Source: Leptospira ellisii (lineage in GTDB: Bacteria; Spirochaetota; Leptospiria; Leptospirales; Leptospiraceae). Taken from it: a DNA stretch of 20,338 nt. The DNA lies in NCBI RefSeq assembly GCF_002811955.1, contig NZ_NPEF01000053.1:1-20338 (forward strand), read 5' to 3'. Below the pieces are notes generated by a model. It searched no databases, was not told the origin of the DNA, and saw only the letters and a program-made list of their open reading frames with translations. A program made the position numbers and the translations under genes. Of this stretch, positions 1-12,561 are shown piece by piece; position 1 is the stretch's first letter, and the number at the start of each line of letters is the position of its first letter.

Positions 1-36
1 ATGAGACATATTTCAGTATTCCCCAGGAATACGTTT

Positions 37-45
37 TTATACACA
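37..45 (+). promoter_or_regulatory. Candidate DnaA box upstream of dnaN
   Basis: TTATACACA is a perfect match to the TTATNCACA DnaA-box consensus. It lies about 77 bases before the dnaN start, in what should be the dnaA-dnaN intergenic region, a common place for bacterial oriC and for DnaA autoregulation. Only one good box is visible, but just 121 bases of the intergenic region are in the window. A single 9-mer can arise by chance, so the location is what supports it. Confidence 0.45.
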
Positions 46-48
46 TAT

Positions 49-78
49 TTACAGGTACTACTTCTACAACTGTACAAT
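49..78 (+). promoter_or_regulatory. Possible dnaN promoter
   Basis: TACAAT at 73-78 matches the -10 consensus at five of six positions. A weak -35 (TTACAG, 49-54) lies 18 bases upstream. Transcription would start near 85, leaving about 37 bases of leader before the dnaN start codon. The -35 is poor, and dnaN may also be read through from dnaA, so this is tentative. Confidence 0.3.
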
Positions 79-121
79 AATAAGAATTTATTTAATAAAG
101 AAATAACATAGGAGAACTAAA

Positions 122-1243
<1,122 letters not shown>

Positions 1244-1313
1244 GAATTTTCGCATTTAAGGAACTTACGATCGCGATCGAATCAGAATTTATAAACCGGA
1301 ACAAAACGTCGTA

Positions 1314-2411
1314 ATGTTCTTAACGCATCTTACGCTTCAAAACTTCAGAAGCCACGAAGAGCTGAGCCTGGATTTCGATTCCAGGCTCATTTTTTTCGTA
1401 GGGGATAACGGAGAAGGTAAAACCAATCTTCTCGAAGCGATTTGTATGTTGTCTTGGCTGAAAAGTTTTCGAGAATCGGAGGATGCCAACCTGATCCGAT
1501 GGGAGGCTTCCAATTACTTTTTACGGGGAAGAATCAAAGACAAACAAAAGGATTCCGTTTTGGAGATGGGTTATACTTCGAAACCCGCCGTTAAACGGAA
1601 ATTGAAATTCAATCAGGAAGAGGTAAAAAAAAGGACCGACCTCATCGGAAAATTCATCACGGTTCTATTGACTCCGATGGATCTTAAAATCATAGAAGGC
1701 GGTCCGGCGGAAAGAAGGAAATTTCTGGATGCTTTTCTCTCTTCGTTCGATCCGTTTTATCTGGATTGTCTGTTAGAATATAATAAAATATTAAAACATA
1801 GAAACGCACTTCTAAAAAACGGAAATGCGGATTCCTCTCAATTGTCCGTCTGGGACAAACGCTTGATCGAAAAAGGTTCGATCATTTTGGAAAAGAGAAA
1901 ATCGATCGTTTCGGAATTGAACTCGTATTATCGATCCAATCTGGATAAACTCAGCGGGGGAAAGGACGGTCTGGAACTTTTGTACGATCCCGACGTGAAC
2001 GACGAAATAGAATTCGCCGAAAAGCTGCATCGGAATTTAGGACGCGATCTCCGTTTGGGATATACGTCCGCGGGAATTCATAGGGATGATCTTTTTATTG
2101 GAGCGGATTCCAAGGACATCACCGAATTCGGTTCACAAGGACAAAAAAGAAGCACGGTCATCGCCTTAAAAGCGGCCACGTTCAATTATTATAAGGAAGT
2201 TTTAGATACGACTCCAGTGCTTTTGATCGACGACGTAATCCGAGAACTCGACGTAAAACGAAGGGAATACTTCGTCGACCTCGTCGTCAACGCGGGCCAA
2301 GCTTTTTTCACCACGACGGATTTGGAAGGAATCCAGGATTATGTCGGAAAACTGGAGGATCAAAAGCAGATTTTTCTGATCAAAAACGGAGTCGTAAGTT
2401 CCGTAAAATGA
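1314..2411 (+). CDS. recF: DNA replication and repair protein RecF
   Basis: RecF is an SMC-like ABC ATPase that, with RecO and RecR, loads RecA at single-stranded gaps. The 365-aa product has the expected length. The Walker A motif GDNGEGKTN lies near residues 30-38. The ABC signature region reads EFGSQGQKR and is followed by Walker [12 protein letters not shown], where the usual acidic pair is present. The ATG at 1314 starts the typical RecF opening ([17 protein letters not shown]). The last four bases overlap the next gene as ATGA (2408-2411), which implies translational coupling with the DUF721 gene. Nothing is broken or missing. Confidence 0.97.
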   Translation: MFLTHLTLQNFRSHEELSLDFDSRLIFFVGDNGEGKTNLLEAICMLSWLKSFRESEDANLIRWEASNYFLRGRIKDKQKDSVLEMGYTSKPAVKRKLKFNQEEVKKRTDLIGKFITVLLTPMDLKIIEGGPAERRKFLDAFLSSFDPFYLDCLLEYNKILKHRNALLKNGNADSSQLSVWDKRLIEKGSIILEKRKSIVSELNSYYRSNLDKLSGGKDGLELLYDPDVNDEIEFAEKLHRNLGRDLRLGYTSAGIHRDDLFIGADSKDITEFGSQGQKRSTVIALKAATFNYYKEVLDTTPVLLIDDVIRELDVKRREYFVDLVVNAGQAFFTTTDLEGIQDYVGKLEDQKQIFLIKNGVVSSVK

Positions 2412-2872
2412 TCGAAGATCCGATTCCTTCCAAAAAGATCGATACTTCCGAATTTCGATCCGTTCTTCAGCAATTAGGAATTACGGAGGAGAATCTGCGG
2501 GAAAAAATTTCCCTTCATACTTTGAGAAATCGATGGAAAGAGATCGTAGGTCCGATGTTCGTTCCTCATTCCGAAGTCGTTTCCCTTCAGTCCGGCAAGT
2601 TGCGAATCGTGGTTTCCCACAATGCATACAAACAAGAACTGCTTTTTCTGCAAAATCGGATTCTGAGACAATCGGGACAGTTTTTAGGGAAGGGTTCCGT
2701 TCGTTCGATCGAAATTTCCGTCGGTAAATTGACCGCTTCTTATCCTTCTTCTCAACCGGAAACCAACGAAAAAAAAGGTTTAGAAGGTAAAGAAGATTTG
2801 ATCGCGATTCTTGAAAAAGAAACCGATCCGGAAATCAAAAAACGATACCTAGAGATTCTTCAATATATCTGA
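2408..2872 (+). CDS. DUF721 protein, DciA-like candidate helicase loader
   Basis: This 154-aa protein carries the DUF721/DciA core at about residues 30-100. The pattern is RNRWKEIVG, then an H-S turn, then a beta hairpin ending GKLRIVVS, then [12 protein letters not shown]. DciA is the ancestral loader or partner of the DnaB replicative helicase in bacteria without DnaC or DnaI, and acts with DnaA at the origin. A C-terminal tail of about 45 residues, charged and probably helical, extends past the core. The gene overlaps recF by four bases and precedes gyrB by 65 bases, a placement (recF-DUF721-gyrB) seen in several phyla. Family membership is clear. The helicase-loading role is inferred from the family, since DUF721 proteins differ in sequence and some may do other work. 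Confidence 0.85.
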   Translation: MIEDPIPSKKIDTSEFRSVLQQLGITEENLREKISLHTLRNRWKEIVGPMFVPHSEVVSLQSGKLRIVVSHNAYKQELLFLQNRILRQSGQFLGKGSVRSIEISVGKLTASYPSSQPETNEKKGLEGKEDLIAILEKETDPEIKKRYLEILQYI

Positions 2873-2907
2873 TCGAAAACTGAATTTCCTTGCCTCCTTA
2901 CGGTTTT

Positions 2908-2924
2908 CAGGAAAACTATTCCTG
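2908..2924. repeat. Short inverted repeat in the gyrB leader
   Basis: CAGGAA (2908-2913) and TTCCTG (2919-2924) form a perfect 6-bp inverted repeat around a 5-base spacer. It abuts the gyrB ribosome-binding site (GAGGT, 2924-2928). It could be an operator or an RNA hairpin that affects ribosome access. Short repeats like this also occur by chance. Confidence 0.3.
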
Positions 2925-2925
2925 A

Positions 2926-4866
<1,941 letters not shown>

Positions 4867-4883
4867 TCCTAAGGGAAATATAA

Positions 4884-7388
4884 ATGAGTCAAGAGATGGA
4901 AAACGAAACAAAGGTCCTCAGTTATAATATCGCCGGTAAACCGGATATAGGCGAAGCGATTAAGAACGGAGTGCGCGTGATTCCCGTTGAAATCGAGGAT
5001 CAGATGAAGGAAGCGTATCTCGGTTACGCGATGTCCGTCATCGTCGGTCGCGCGTTGCCGGACGTTCGCGACGGGCTTAAACCCGTTCACAGAAGAATTC
5101 TTCACGCGATGAACGAACGGGCTTGGAGAAGCGATCGTCCTTACGTCAAGTGCGCTAAAATCGTGGGGGAAGTGATCGGTAACTACCATCCGCACGGAGA
5201 CGCTTCCGTCTACGAAGCACTCGTGAGAATGGTTCAGGATTTTTCCCTCCGTGTTCCATTGATCGACGGACAGGGAAACTTCGGTTCGGTGGACGGAGAC
5301 AACCCGGCTGCGTATCGATATACGGAAGCGCGTCTTGAAAAGGTCGCGGAAGAATTGTTACGCGACATCGAAAAGGAAACCGTAAGCTTTTCACCTAACT
5401 ACGATGATACGAAGCAGCAGCCGGACGTTCTTCCGGCCAATTTTCCGAACCTTTTAGTCAACGGTTCCTCCGGAATCGCCGTAGGAATGGCGACCAATAT
5501 TCCTCCGCACAATTTAAAGGAAACGATCGACGCGGTGATTGCCGTAATCCGTAATCCGGAAATCACGATTCCCGAAATCCTAAAAATCATTCCCGGACCG
5601 GATTTCCCGACCGGAGGAATCATCATCGGCGGAGAAGGTTTGATCTCCGCGTATTCCACGGGAAAAGGTTCGATTCGAATCCGTTCCAAAGTGGAGATCG
5701 AGGAAAAGAAAAACGGAAGAGAAGTCATCGTAGTTTCCGAAATTCCGTACCAGGTCAATAAGAAGGTTCTTCTGGAAAAGATCGGAGAACTCGTAAACGA
5801 AAAACAGATCGAAGGGATTTCCGAAATTCTGGATTTGTCGGATCGAAAAGGGATCCGCGTGGAAATCCACATCAAAAAGGACGCAAACGCCCAAGTCATC
5901 CTCAATCAGTTGTATAAGATGACGCAGCTCCAGGTGAGTTACGGGATTACGATGCTCGCTATCCTCGATAATAAACCGAAGATCTTTAATATTAAGGAAA
6001 TATTAACCGCTTATTCCGCACACAGAAGGGAAGTCATCGTCCGGAGAACCAAATTCGATCTGGACAAAGCGGAGAAACGCGCGCATATTTTGGAAGGTTT
6101 AAAAATCGCTCTCGAAAATATCGAGGAAGTGATCAAAGTCATTCGCGCCTCCAAAAATCCTCCGGAAGCCAAGGAACAACTTATGGCTCGTTTCAGTCTT
6201 TCCGACGTGCAAACCGACGCGATTTTGGAGATGAGACTGCAAAGACTGACGTCCCTCGAAGTTCAGAAGATCATCGACGAATTGGAGGAGGTCCGCAAGC
6301 TGATTCTCGATCTAAAGGATATTCTTGCAAAACCTTCCCGCGTGAACGACATCGTCTGCACCGAACTTCAGGAAGTCGGAGAAAAATACGGTAATTCCAG
6401 AAAAACCGATATCTCCATCGAAAGTATAGAAAGTTCCTCCTTCAACGCCGAGGATTTGATCGCGGATGAGGAGATCGTGATTCAGATCACATACGATCAA
6501 TTCGTTAAACGACTTCCGATCGATACCTTCAAACGTCAGAAACGCGGAGGAAAGGGTATCCAAGGACTTTCCCAAAAACGCGACGACGTGATTAAAATCA
6601 TGAAGGCCGCGATGACGCACGACAGCATCATGTTCTTCTCCAACATCGGCAAGGTTTACGTCATGAAGGCGTATGAACTTCCGATAGCCTCCAAGGAAGC
6701 GCGCGGAAAATCCCTGAAAGCGATCATCAACTTAAGGGAAGACGAATATATCTCTTCGATCTTCGCGTTCCGCGAAGAGGATATGGAAAAGGATCTTCTT
6801 CTCGTTACAAGAAGAGGGTTCATCAAACGGATTCAATTGAAGGAATTCTCCAACGTTAAAAAATCCGGCATCATCGCGATTGGTCTTCGCGACGGCGACG
6901 ACCTGATCAAAGTGGAGGCGATCGCGGACAAGGATGAAGTCATCATCTTCTCGAGAAAAGGATTGGCTCTGCGGATCGAAGGAAATATCATCCGCGCACA
7001 AGGCAGAACCGCGAGCGGGGTGACGGGGATGCGTTTGGCGGAGGACGACGCGATCGTAGGTTTGAGCAAGTATAAAGAAGGAGAGGATATTTTCGTCGTT
7101 TCCGAAGAAGGATACGGGAAACGTCTCGGCTTCGAGGAATTCGCCGCAAAAGGCCGCGGAGGAAAGGGAATGGCTTATCTCAAAGTGACGGACAAAAACG
7201 GATTCTCCATCGGAACCGGATCCGTCGGCAATGAGGATGAAATCATCCTCATCACGCAACAGGGAATGACGATCCGCATCAACGCATTCGATATTTCTAA
7301 ATTAGGCAGAACCGCGGTCGGGGTAAGGCTCGTGGATCTCAAAGACAACGACAAAGTGCAGGATTTCACCGTACTCGGCGAAAATTAA
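4884..7388 (+). CDS. gyrA: DNA gyrase subunit A
   Basis: GyrA cuts and religates DNA through its catalytic tyrosine, here Tyr146 in YRYTEAR, and wraps DNA with its C-terminal pinwheel. The product is 834 aa and has an N-terminal extension of about 24 residues compared with E. coli. The breakage-reunion domain covers roughly residues 35-520. The GyrA box QKRGGKG lies near 552-558 at the start of the pinwheel, so this is gyrase and not ParC. The acidic tail of E. coli GyrA is absent. In the quinolone-binding helix (HPHGDASVYE) the position equivalent to E. coli Ser83 is Ala107, and Asp87 is Glu111. AAGGGA at 4871-4876 supports the ATG at 4884. The dus gene follows after four bases. Confidence 0.98.
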   Translation: MSQEMENETKVLSYNIAGKPDIGEAIKNGVRVIPVEIEDQMKEAYLGYAMSVIVGRALPDVRDGLKPVHRRILHAMNERAWRSDRPYVKCAKIVGEVIGNYHPHGDASVYEALVRMVQDFSLRVPLIDGQGNFGSVDGDNPAAYRYTEARLEKVAEELLRDIEKETVSFSPNYDDTKQQPDVLPANFPNLLVNGSSGIAVGMATNIPPHNLKETIDAVIAVIRNPEITIPEILKIIPGPDFPTGGIIIGGEGLISAYSTGKGSIRIRSKVEIEEKKNGREVIVVSEIPYQVNKKVLLEKIGELVNEKQIEGISEILDLSDRKGIRVEIHIKKDANAQVILNQLYKMTQLQVSYGITMLAILDNKPKIFNIKEILTAYSAHRREVIVRRTKFDLDKAEKRAHILEGLKIALENIEEVIKVIRASKNPPEAKEQLMARFSLSDVQTDAILEMRLQRLTSLEVQKIIDELEEVRKLILDLKDILAKPSRVNDIVCTELQEVGEKYGNSRKTDISIESIESSSFNAEDLIADEEIVIQITYDQFVKRLPIDTFKRQKRGGKGIQGLSQKRDDVIKIMKAAMTHDSIMFFSNIGKVYVMKAYELPIASKEARGKSLKAIINLREDEYISSIFAFREEDMEKDLLLVTRRGFIKRIQLKEFSNVKKSGIIAIGLRDGDDLIKVEAIADKDEVIIFSRKGLALRIEGNIIRAQGRTASGVTGMRLAEDDAIVGLSKYKEGEDIFVVSEEGYGKRLGFEEFAAKGRGGKGMAYLKVTDKNGFSIGTGSVGNEDEIILITQQGMTIRINAFDISKLGRTAVGVRLVDLKDNDKVQDFTVLGEN

Positions 7389-7392
7389 TCCT

Positions 7393-8349
7393 ATGATACG
7401 GATCGGAAACGTAGTTATACCCGGGAGAATTTCGCTTTCTCCCATGGCGGGTATTTCCGATTCTCCTACTCGTAGAATTTGCCGTCAGTTCGGAGCCGCC
7501 TTCTCCTACACCGAGTTCGTTAACACGGACGAACTTATTCACCGCGCCCCAAAATCGATGAAACTGCTTCGTTATGAATCGGACGAAAGACCGATCACGT
7601 TTCAGATTTTCGGAAACAGATTGGAGAACATCGTACAAGCCGCGGAAATCATCCAGGAATTAAAACCGGATATCATCGATTTGAATATGGGTTGTTCCAC
7701 CCGAAACGTTTCCCTGCGGGGAGCGGGTGCCGGCTTATTAAGAAGACCGGTCTATGCGGGTAGAATCATAGAGGAGATCAAAAAAAAAGTATCGGTTCCC
7801 GTAACCGCAAAAATACGAATCGGATGGGATTCCCAAAGCAGGAATTATTCCGAAGTCGCCAAAATTCTGGAGGAATCGGGAGCGGCTGCGATCACCGTAC
7901 ACGGCCGAACTAAGGAAATGGCGTATACTGGTTTAGCGGATTGGGAAGCGATCGGAGAAGTCAAAGCTCGGGCGAAAATTCCGATTTTCGGCAACGGTGA
8001 TATCGCGAGTTTCGAAGAAGCGAATCGCAAGTTGCAAACGTACGGATTGGACGGCGTTTTGATCGGAAGGAGCGCGATCGGAAATCCGTGGATTTTTTCG
8101 CCGATTTCGAAACGCGAACTGAGTTGGGAGGAAATTCGGGCGGTGTTACTTCAACATGCGCGCTGGATGATCGACGAGTTCGGCGAAGAATTCGGCCTGG
8201 TTCTCTTTAGGAAACATCTCGTTAAATATCTTTCCGGTTTGGAGTTCGATCCTCAATGGAAATCGGCGCTGTTGGAGATTCGGGAATGGAATCGATTCGA
8301 AGATCTGCTCCTTTCCGACAAACGAAAACCTCTCACCCTTACGATTTAA
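7393..8349 (+). CDS. dus: tRNA-dihydrouridine synthase
   Basis: Dus enzymes use FMN and NADPH to reduce specific uridines in the tRNA D-loop to dihydrouridine. The 318-aa protein has the TIM-barrel opening LSPMAGISDSPTRR, the catalytic cysteine Cys101 in DLNMGCSTRNV, the AKIRIGW lysine strand, the TVHGRT histidine strand and the GNGDI phosphate-binding turn. Most Dus proteins have Pro directly after the catalytic Cys (NMGCP); here it is Ser. The overall pattern is closest to the bacterial DusB type, but I cannot fix the subtype or the target uridine. The gene starts four bases after gyrA, so it is likely the last gene of the gyrase transcript. No clear terminator follows. Confidence 0.92.
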   Translation: MIRIGNVVIPGRISLSPMAGISDSPTRRICRQFGAAFSYTEFVNTDELIHRAPKSMKLLRYESDERPITFQIFGNRLENIVQAAEIIQELKPDIIDLNMGCSTRNVSLRGAGAGLLRRPVYAGRIIEEIKKKVSVPVTAKIRIGWDSQSRNYSEVAKILEESGAAAITVHGRTKEMAYTGLADWEAIGEVKARAKIPIFGNGDIASFEEANRKLQTYGLDGVLIGRSAIGNPWIFSPISKRELSWEEIRAVLLQHARWMIDEFGEEFGLVLFRKHLVKYLSGLEFDPQWKSALLEIREWNRFEDLLLSDKRKPLTLTI

Positions 8350-8440
8350 ACGCGAACTCCCGCTTCGTCTTTTCGCACAATCGAGTCGTTCGTATACGAC
8401 TATAAATCGAAATCGATTCCTAAAACAGGGAAAAACATTT

Positions 8441-8460
8441 TTCTTGACTATTTTCAAGAA
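8441..8460. promoter_or_regulatory. Perfect inverted repeat over a -35-like hexamer upstream of a lipoprotein gene
   Basis: TTCTTGA (8441-8447) and TCAAGAA (8454-8460) form a perfect 7-bp inverted repeat with a 6-base spacer. It includes TTGACT (8444-8449), a good -35 hexamer. The best -10 about 16 bases further on (TTAAAA, 8466-8471) is weak. No run of T follows on the plus strand, which argues against a terminator for dus. The position 38 bases before the lipoprotein start codon fits a repressor or activator site on its promoter. Confidence 0.4.
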
Positions 8461-8497
8461 CGAACTTAAAAACTTCGGGAAACGGAGAAATCGCTAC

Positions 8498-9232
8498 ATG
8501 AAACATGTAAAGTTATTCTTGATACTTTTTATTGCATTGATGATCTCGATCGCATGTAAAAAGGAAGAAAAAAAAGAGGTTCAGATTTTAGGAACTAGAT
8601 TCGCCAATTTCGATCAGTGGATTTATAAAAATCCCGGCTCAGATAAAAAAGAGGATCAAGTAAGTCTCGTTTACGGAATGGAGGAAGTGACCGGAATAGA
8701 AACCGTGGACACGGAAATCGTCTCCAAAAAAGGGAATGCCGTCGTTACCTTTATAAAAGTAAGAACCGTGGAAAACAAGGAAGGTTACGCTCCCGCGAAA
8801 AACTTCTCCGAGAACGTATATTTCGTATTGAACGATTCGGAAGACGCTTTCGTAAAACCTACGATCACCGCCAATACCAAAGGAAAATTGAAACGAGGAA
8901 TGTACTGTTTAGAGCAGGAAGTGATCGGGGAATTTTCGAAAGTGACCTGTTATGATTCCATTCTTACCGAAGACAAATTGACCAATTACTACGACGTTTG
9001 GATCAAAACCGCATCCGCTTCCTTGAGTAAGGACGCCTTATTGGGAGAAACCGTAAAACTTCTTAAAAAGTCCAGTCAGGAACTCGCTAAGTTCAACGCT
9101 GCGGCCGAGGAAGAAAAGGCCAAAATTCTCCAAAACGCGACCGAATCCTTAAAGAAAGCCGCGGCTAAACAGGATGAATTCATCGCCGATATCAATAATC
9201 TCGCGAGCAAGTTCGGAATCACTTTAGAATAA
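8498..9232 (+). CDS. Uncharacterised lipoprotein
   Basis: The 244-aa product begins with a lipoprotein signal peptide. Lys residues at 2 and 5 are followed by a hydrophobic stretch ending ISIAC, so Cys20 would be lipidated, and a strongly charged KKEEKKE segment follows directly. The relaxed lipobox (Ser at -3) is spirochaetal in style. The middle part, about residues 30-180, looks like a mixed beta domain with no motif I recognise. The last 60 residues are Ala/Lys/Glu-rich and predicted to form a coiled coil. The start at ATG 8498 is preferred over an upstream in-frame codon at 8444, because it places the signal peptide at the N-terminus and has CGGAG about 10 bases upstream. It faces lipL21 across a shared terminator. 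Function is unknown; an envelope role is inferred from the lipidation signal only. Confidence 0.85.
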   Translation: MKHVKLFLILFIALMISIACKKEEKKEVQILGTRFANFDQWIYKNPGSDKKEDQVSLVYGMEEVTGIETVDTEIVSKKGNAVVTFIKVRTVENKEGYAPAKNFSENVYFVLNDSEDAFVKPTITANTKGKLKRGMYCLEQEVIGEFSKVTCYDSILTEDKLTNYYDVWIKTASASLSKDALLGETVKLLKKSSQELAKFNAAAEEEKAKILQNATESLKKAAAKQDEFIADINNLASKFGITLE

Positions 9233-9336
9233 AAACATATTCCGATTTTCGAATGACTTATGAAGAAGGGAAAAGGGATCGGCCGGGATTCGTTTCGATG
9301 CCCTTTTCGTTTTTATAGGTTATCGATCGAAAACAA

Positions 9337-9363
9337 AAAACCCCGCCGTTTAAGCGGGGTTTT
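9337..9363. terminator. Bidirectional intrinsic terminator between convergent lipoprotein genes
   Basis: AAAACCCCGC (9337-9346) and GCGGGGTTTT (9354-9363) form a perfect 10-bp stem with a 7-base loop. On the minus strand the stem is followed by a long U-rich tail (TTTTTTGTTTT), so it is an excellent terminator for lipL21, 30 bases after its stop codon. On the plus strand the tail is only four T, giving a weaker terminator for the lipoprotein gene ending at 9232. Confidence 0.88.
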
Positions 9364-9392
9364 GAAACAATAAACTTAAGATTGTCTTTCGA

Positions 9393-9995
<603 letters not shown>

Positions 9996-10009
9996 TTCAC
10001 TAAGTTTAT

Positions 10010-10033
10010 GCAACTCATTTTTTAATGGGTTGC
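10010..10033. promoter_or_regulatory. Inverted repeat in the lipL21 / VWA-gene divergent region
   Basis: GCAACTCATT (10010-10019) and AATGGGTTGC (10024-10033) form a 10-bp inverted repeat around TTTT. The only mismatch would be a wobble pair in RNA. It lies about 53 bases above the lipL21 start and 62 bases above the VWA-like gene. The left arm, read on the minus strand, contains TTGCAT, a possible -35. It could be an operator shared by both promoters, or a hairpin in the lipL21 leader. A four-T run follows it on the plus strand, but no plus-strand gene ends nearby for it to terminate. Confidence 0.4.
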
Positions 10034-10095
10034 TTTTGAATCGTGTATTTCGACGAATTAACTTTCAAAACCGATTTGCGTCGCACTAAATCCCG

Positions 10096-11646
<1,551 letters not shown>

Positions 11647-11667
11647 ACTTCTAATGAGGATTTCCGT

Positions 11668-12561
11668 TTGAATTCCGGCGAATTTCTTTTTATCGGCAAC
11701 GCTTCCAGTTCGGTGAAAATTCTGAATCGGCTCAGAGCATTTTCGGAAAATAAGATGCCCTTACTCGTTACCGGCGGTCCCGGTTCGGGAAAAACGTTCG
11801 TCTCCCATTTTTTGGCGGAACTCTCCGAAGAAATAAATCCGGTTCGAATCTTCGAATCGGATTTATTCGAATCCGAAACCGACTTGGAATCCGCCCTACG
11901 AACGGATGAAAACGGATATTTCGTCTTCAAGGAAATCGCCGATTTCCCGAAGGAAATTCAGGCGTATTTGTTAAAGCGAATCCGCGAAAATCATCCTAAC
12001 CGTCGTTTCGTTTTTTTATCGGGTAAGGAATGGAAACGCAAACTCGACGCCGGTTCGATTTTGGAATCCTTGTATTTTGAAATCTCCAATTTCCGGGTCG
12101 ATCTTCCGGATCTGCGCGAAAGAAGGGAGGATATCCCTCTTTTCATCAGACACTTTCTGGAAACCCTTTCCCAGAAATACAAACGCAAAGAAGTGCGTCT
12201 CAGCGAACGGCTCTATCATTTTCTGATGAACTACGATTTCCCCGGAAACGTGCGTCAATTGAAGAACCTTTTGGAAAGTATGGTTTCTCTGTTTCCCGCG
12301 AAGACCCTCGACTTAAAACATCTTCCCCCGCAGATGTTCGAAACGTCATACGTTTACGCTGAGTTCATCGAGGTTAAAACCGGTATTCCCCTTAGGGATT
12401 ACGAAAAGGAAATCATCCGAAAAAACCTGATCTTGGTGAACGGAAACCGGGAGAAGGCGGCGAAAATATTGGGAATTTCAGAACGGACGATCTATCGAAA
12501 GATCATAGAATTCGGTCTTTCCGGCGAAGCTGAAGAAAAAAATCCTCCATCCGACGATTGA
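11668..12561 (+). CDS. Degenerate AAA+/Fis-type regulator (NtrC-family pseudo-ATPase)
   Basis: The 297-aa protein aligns by eye with the AAA+ and Fis domains of NtrC-type sigma-54 activators. Kept features: Walker A GGPGSGKT (36-43), the LRERREDIP strand (149-157), sensor II FPGNVRQLKN (191-200, Arg196), and a C-terminal Fis helix-turn-helix (EKAAKILGISERTIYRKI, 262-279). Lost features: the GAFTGA sigma-54 contact loop, the Walker B aspartate (FKEI, Lys88 in place of LDEI) and both arginine fingers (Leu132 and Glu138). There is no N-terminal receiver domain. It probably binds DNA and perhaps ATP, but should hydrolyse poorly and not remodel sigma-54 polymerase. The start is TTG at 11668, with TGAGGA ending seven bases upstream; the ATG at 11654 hits a stop after five codons. 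Its 3' end overlaps holA, which runs the other way, by 59 bases. Confidence 0.85.
   Translation: MNSGEFLFIGNASSSVKILNRLRAFSENKMPLLVTGGPGSGKTFVSHFLAELSEEINPVRIFESDLFESETDLESALRTDENGYFVFKEIADFPKEIQAYLLKRIRENHPNRRFVFLSGKEWKRKLDAGSILESLYFEISNFRVDLPDLRERREDIPLFIRHFLETLSQKYKRKEVRLSERLYHFLMNYDFPGNVRQLKNLLESMVSLFPAKTLDLKHLPPQMFETSYVYAEFIEVKTGIPLRDYEKEIIRKNLILVNGNREKAAKILGISERTIYRKIIEFGLSGEAEEKNPPSDD

Noticed and set aside
5399..5905. A 168-codon minus-strand open frame inside gyrA.
   Set aside because: It lies wholly within gyrA. The composition (Ile/Ser/Pro rich) is that of a reverse-complement shadow and no start signals are seen.
6732..7259. A 175-codon minus-strand open frame in the gyrA C-terminal part.
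   Set aside because: It is antisense to the conserved GyrA pinwheel and its Asp/Phe-rich translation has no recognisable domain.
8444..8497. An 18-codon upstream extension of the 244-aa lipoprotein.
   Set aside because: It would put many charged residues before the signal peptide, whereas ATG 8498 has a ribosome-binding site and gives a normal lipoprotein signal.
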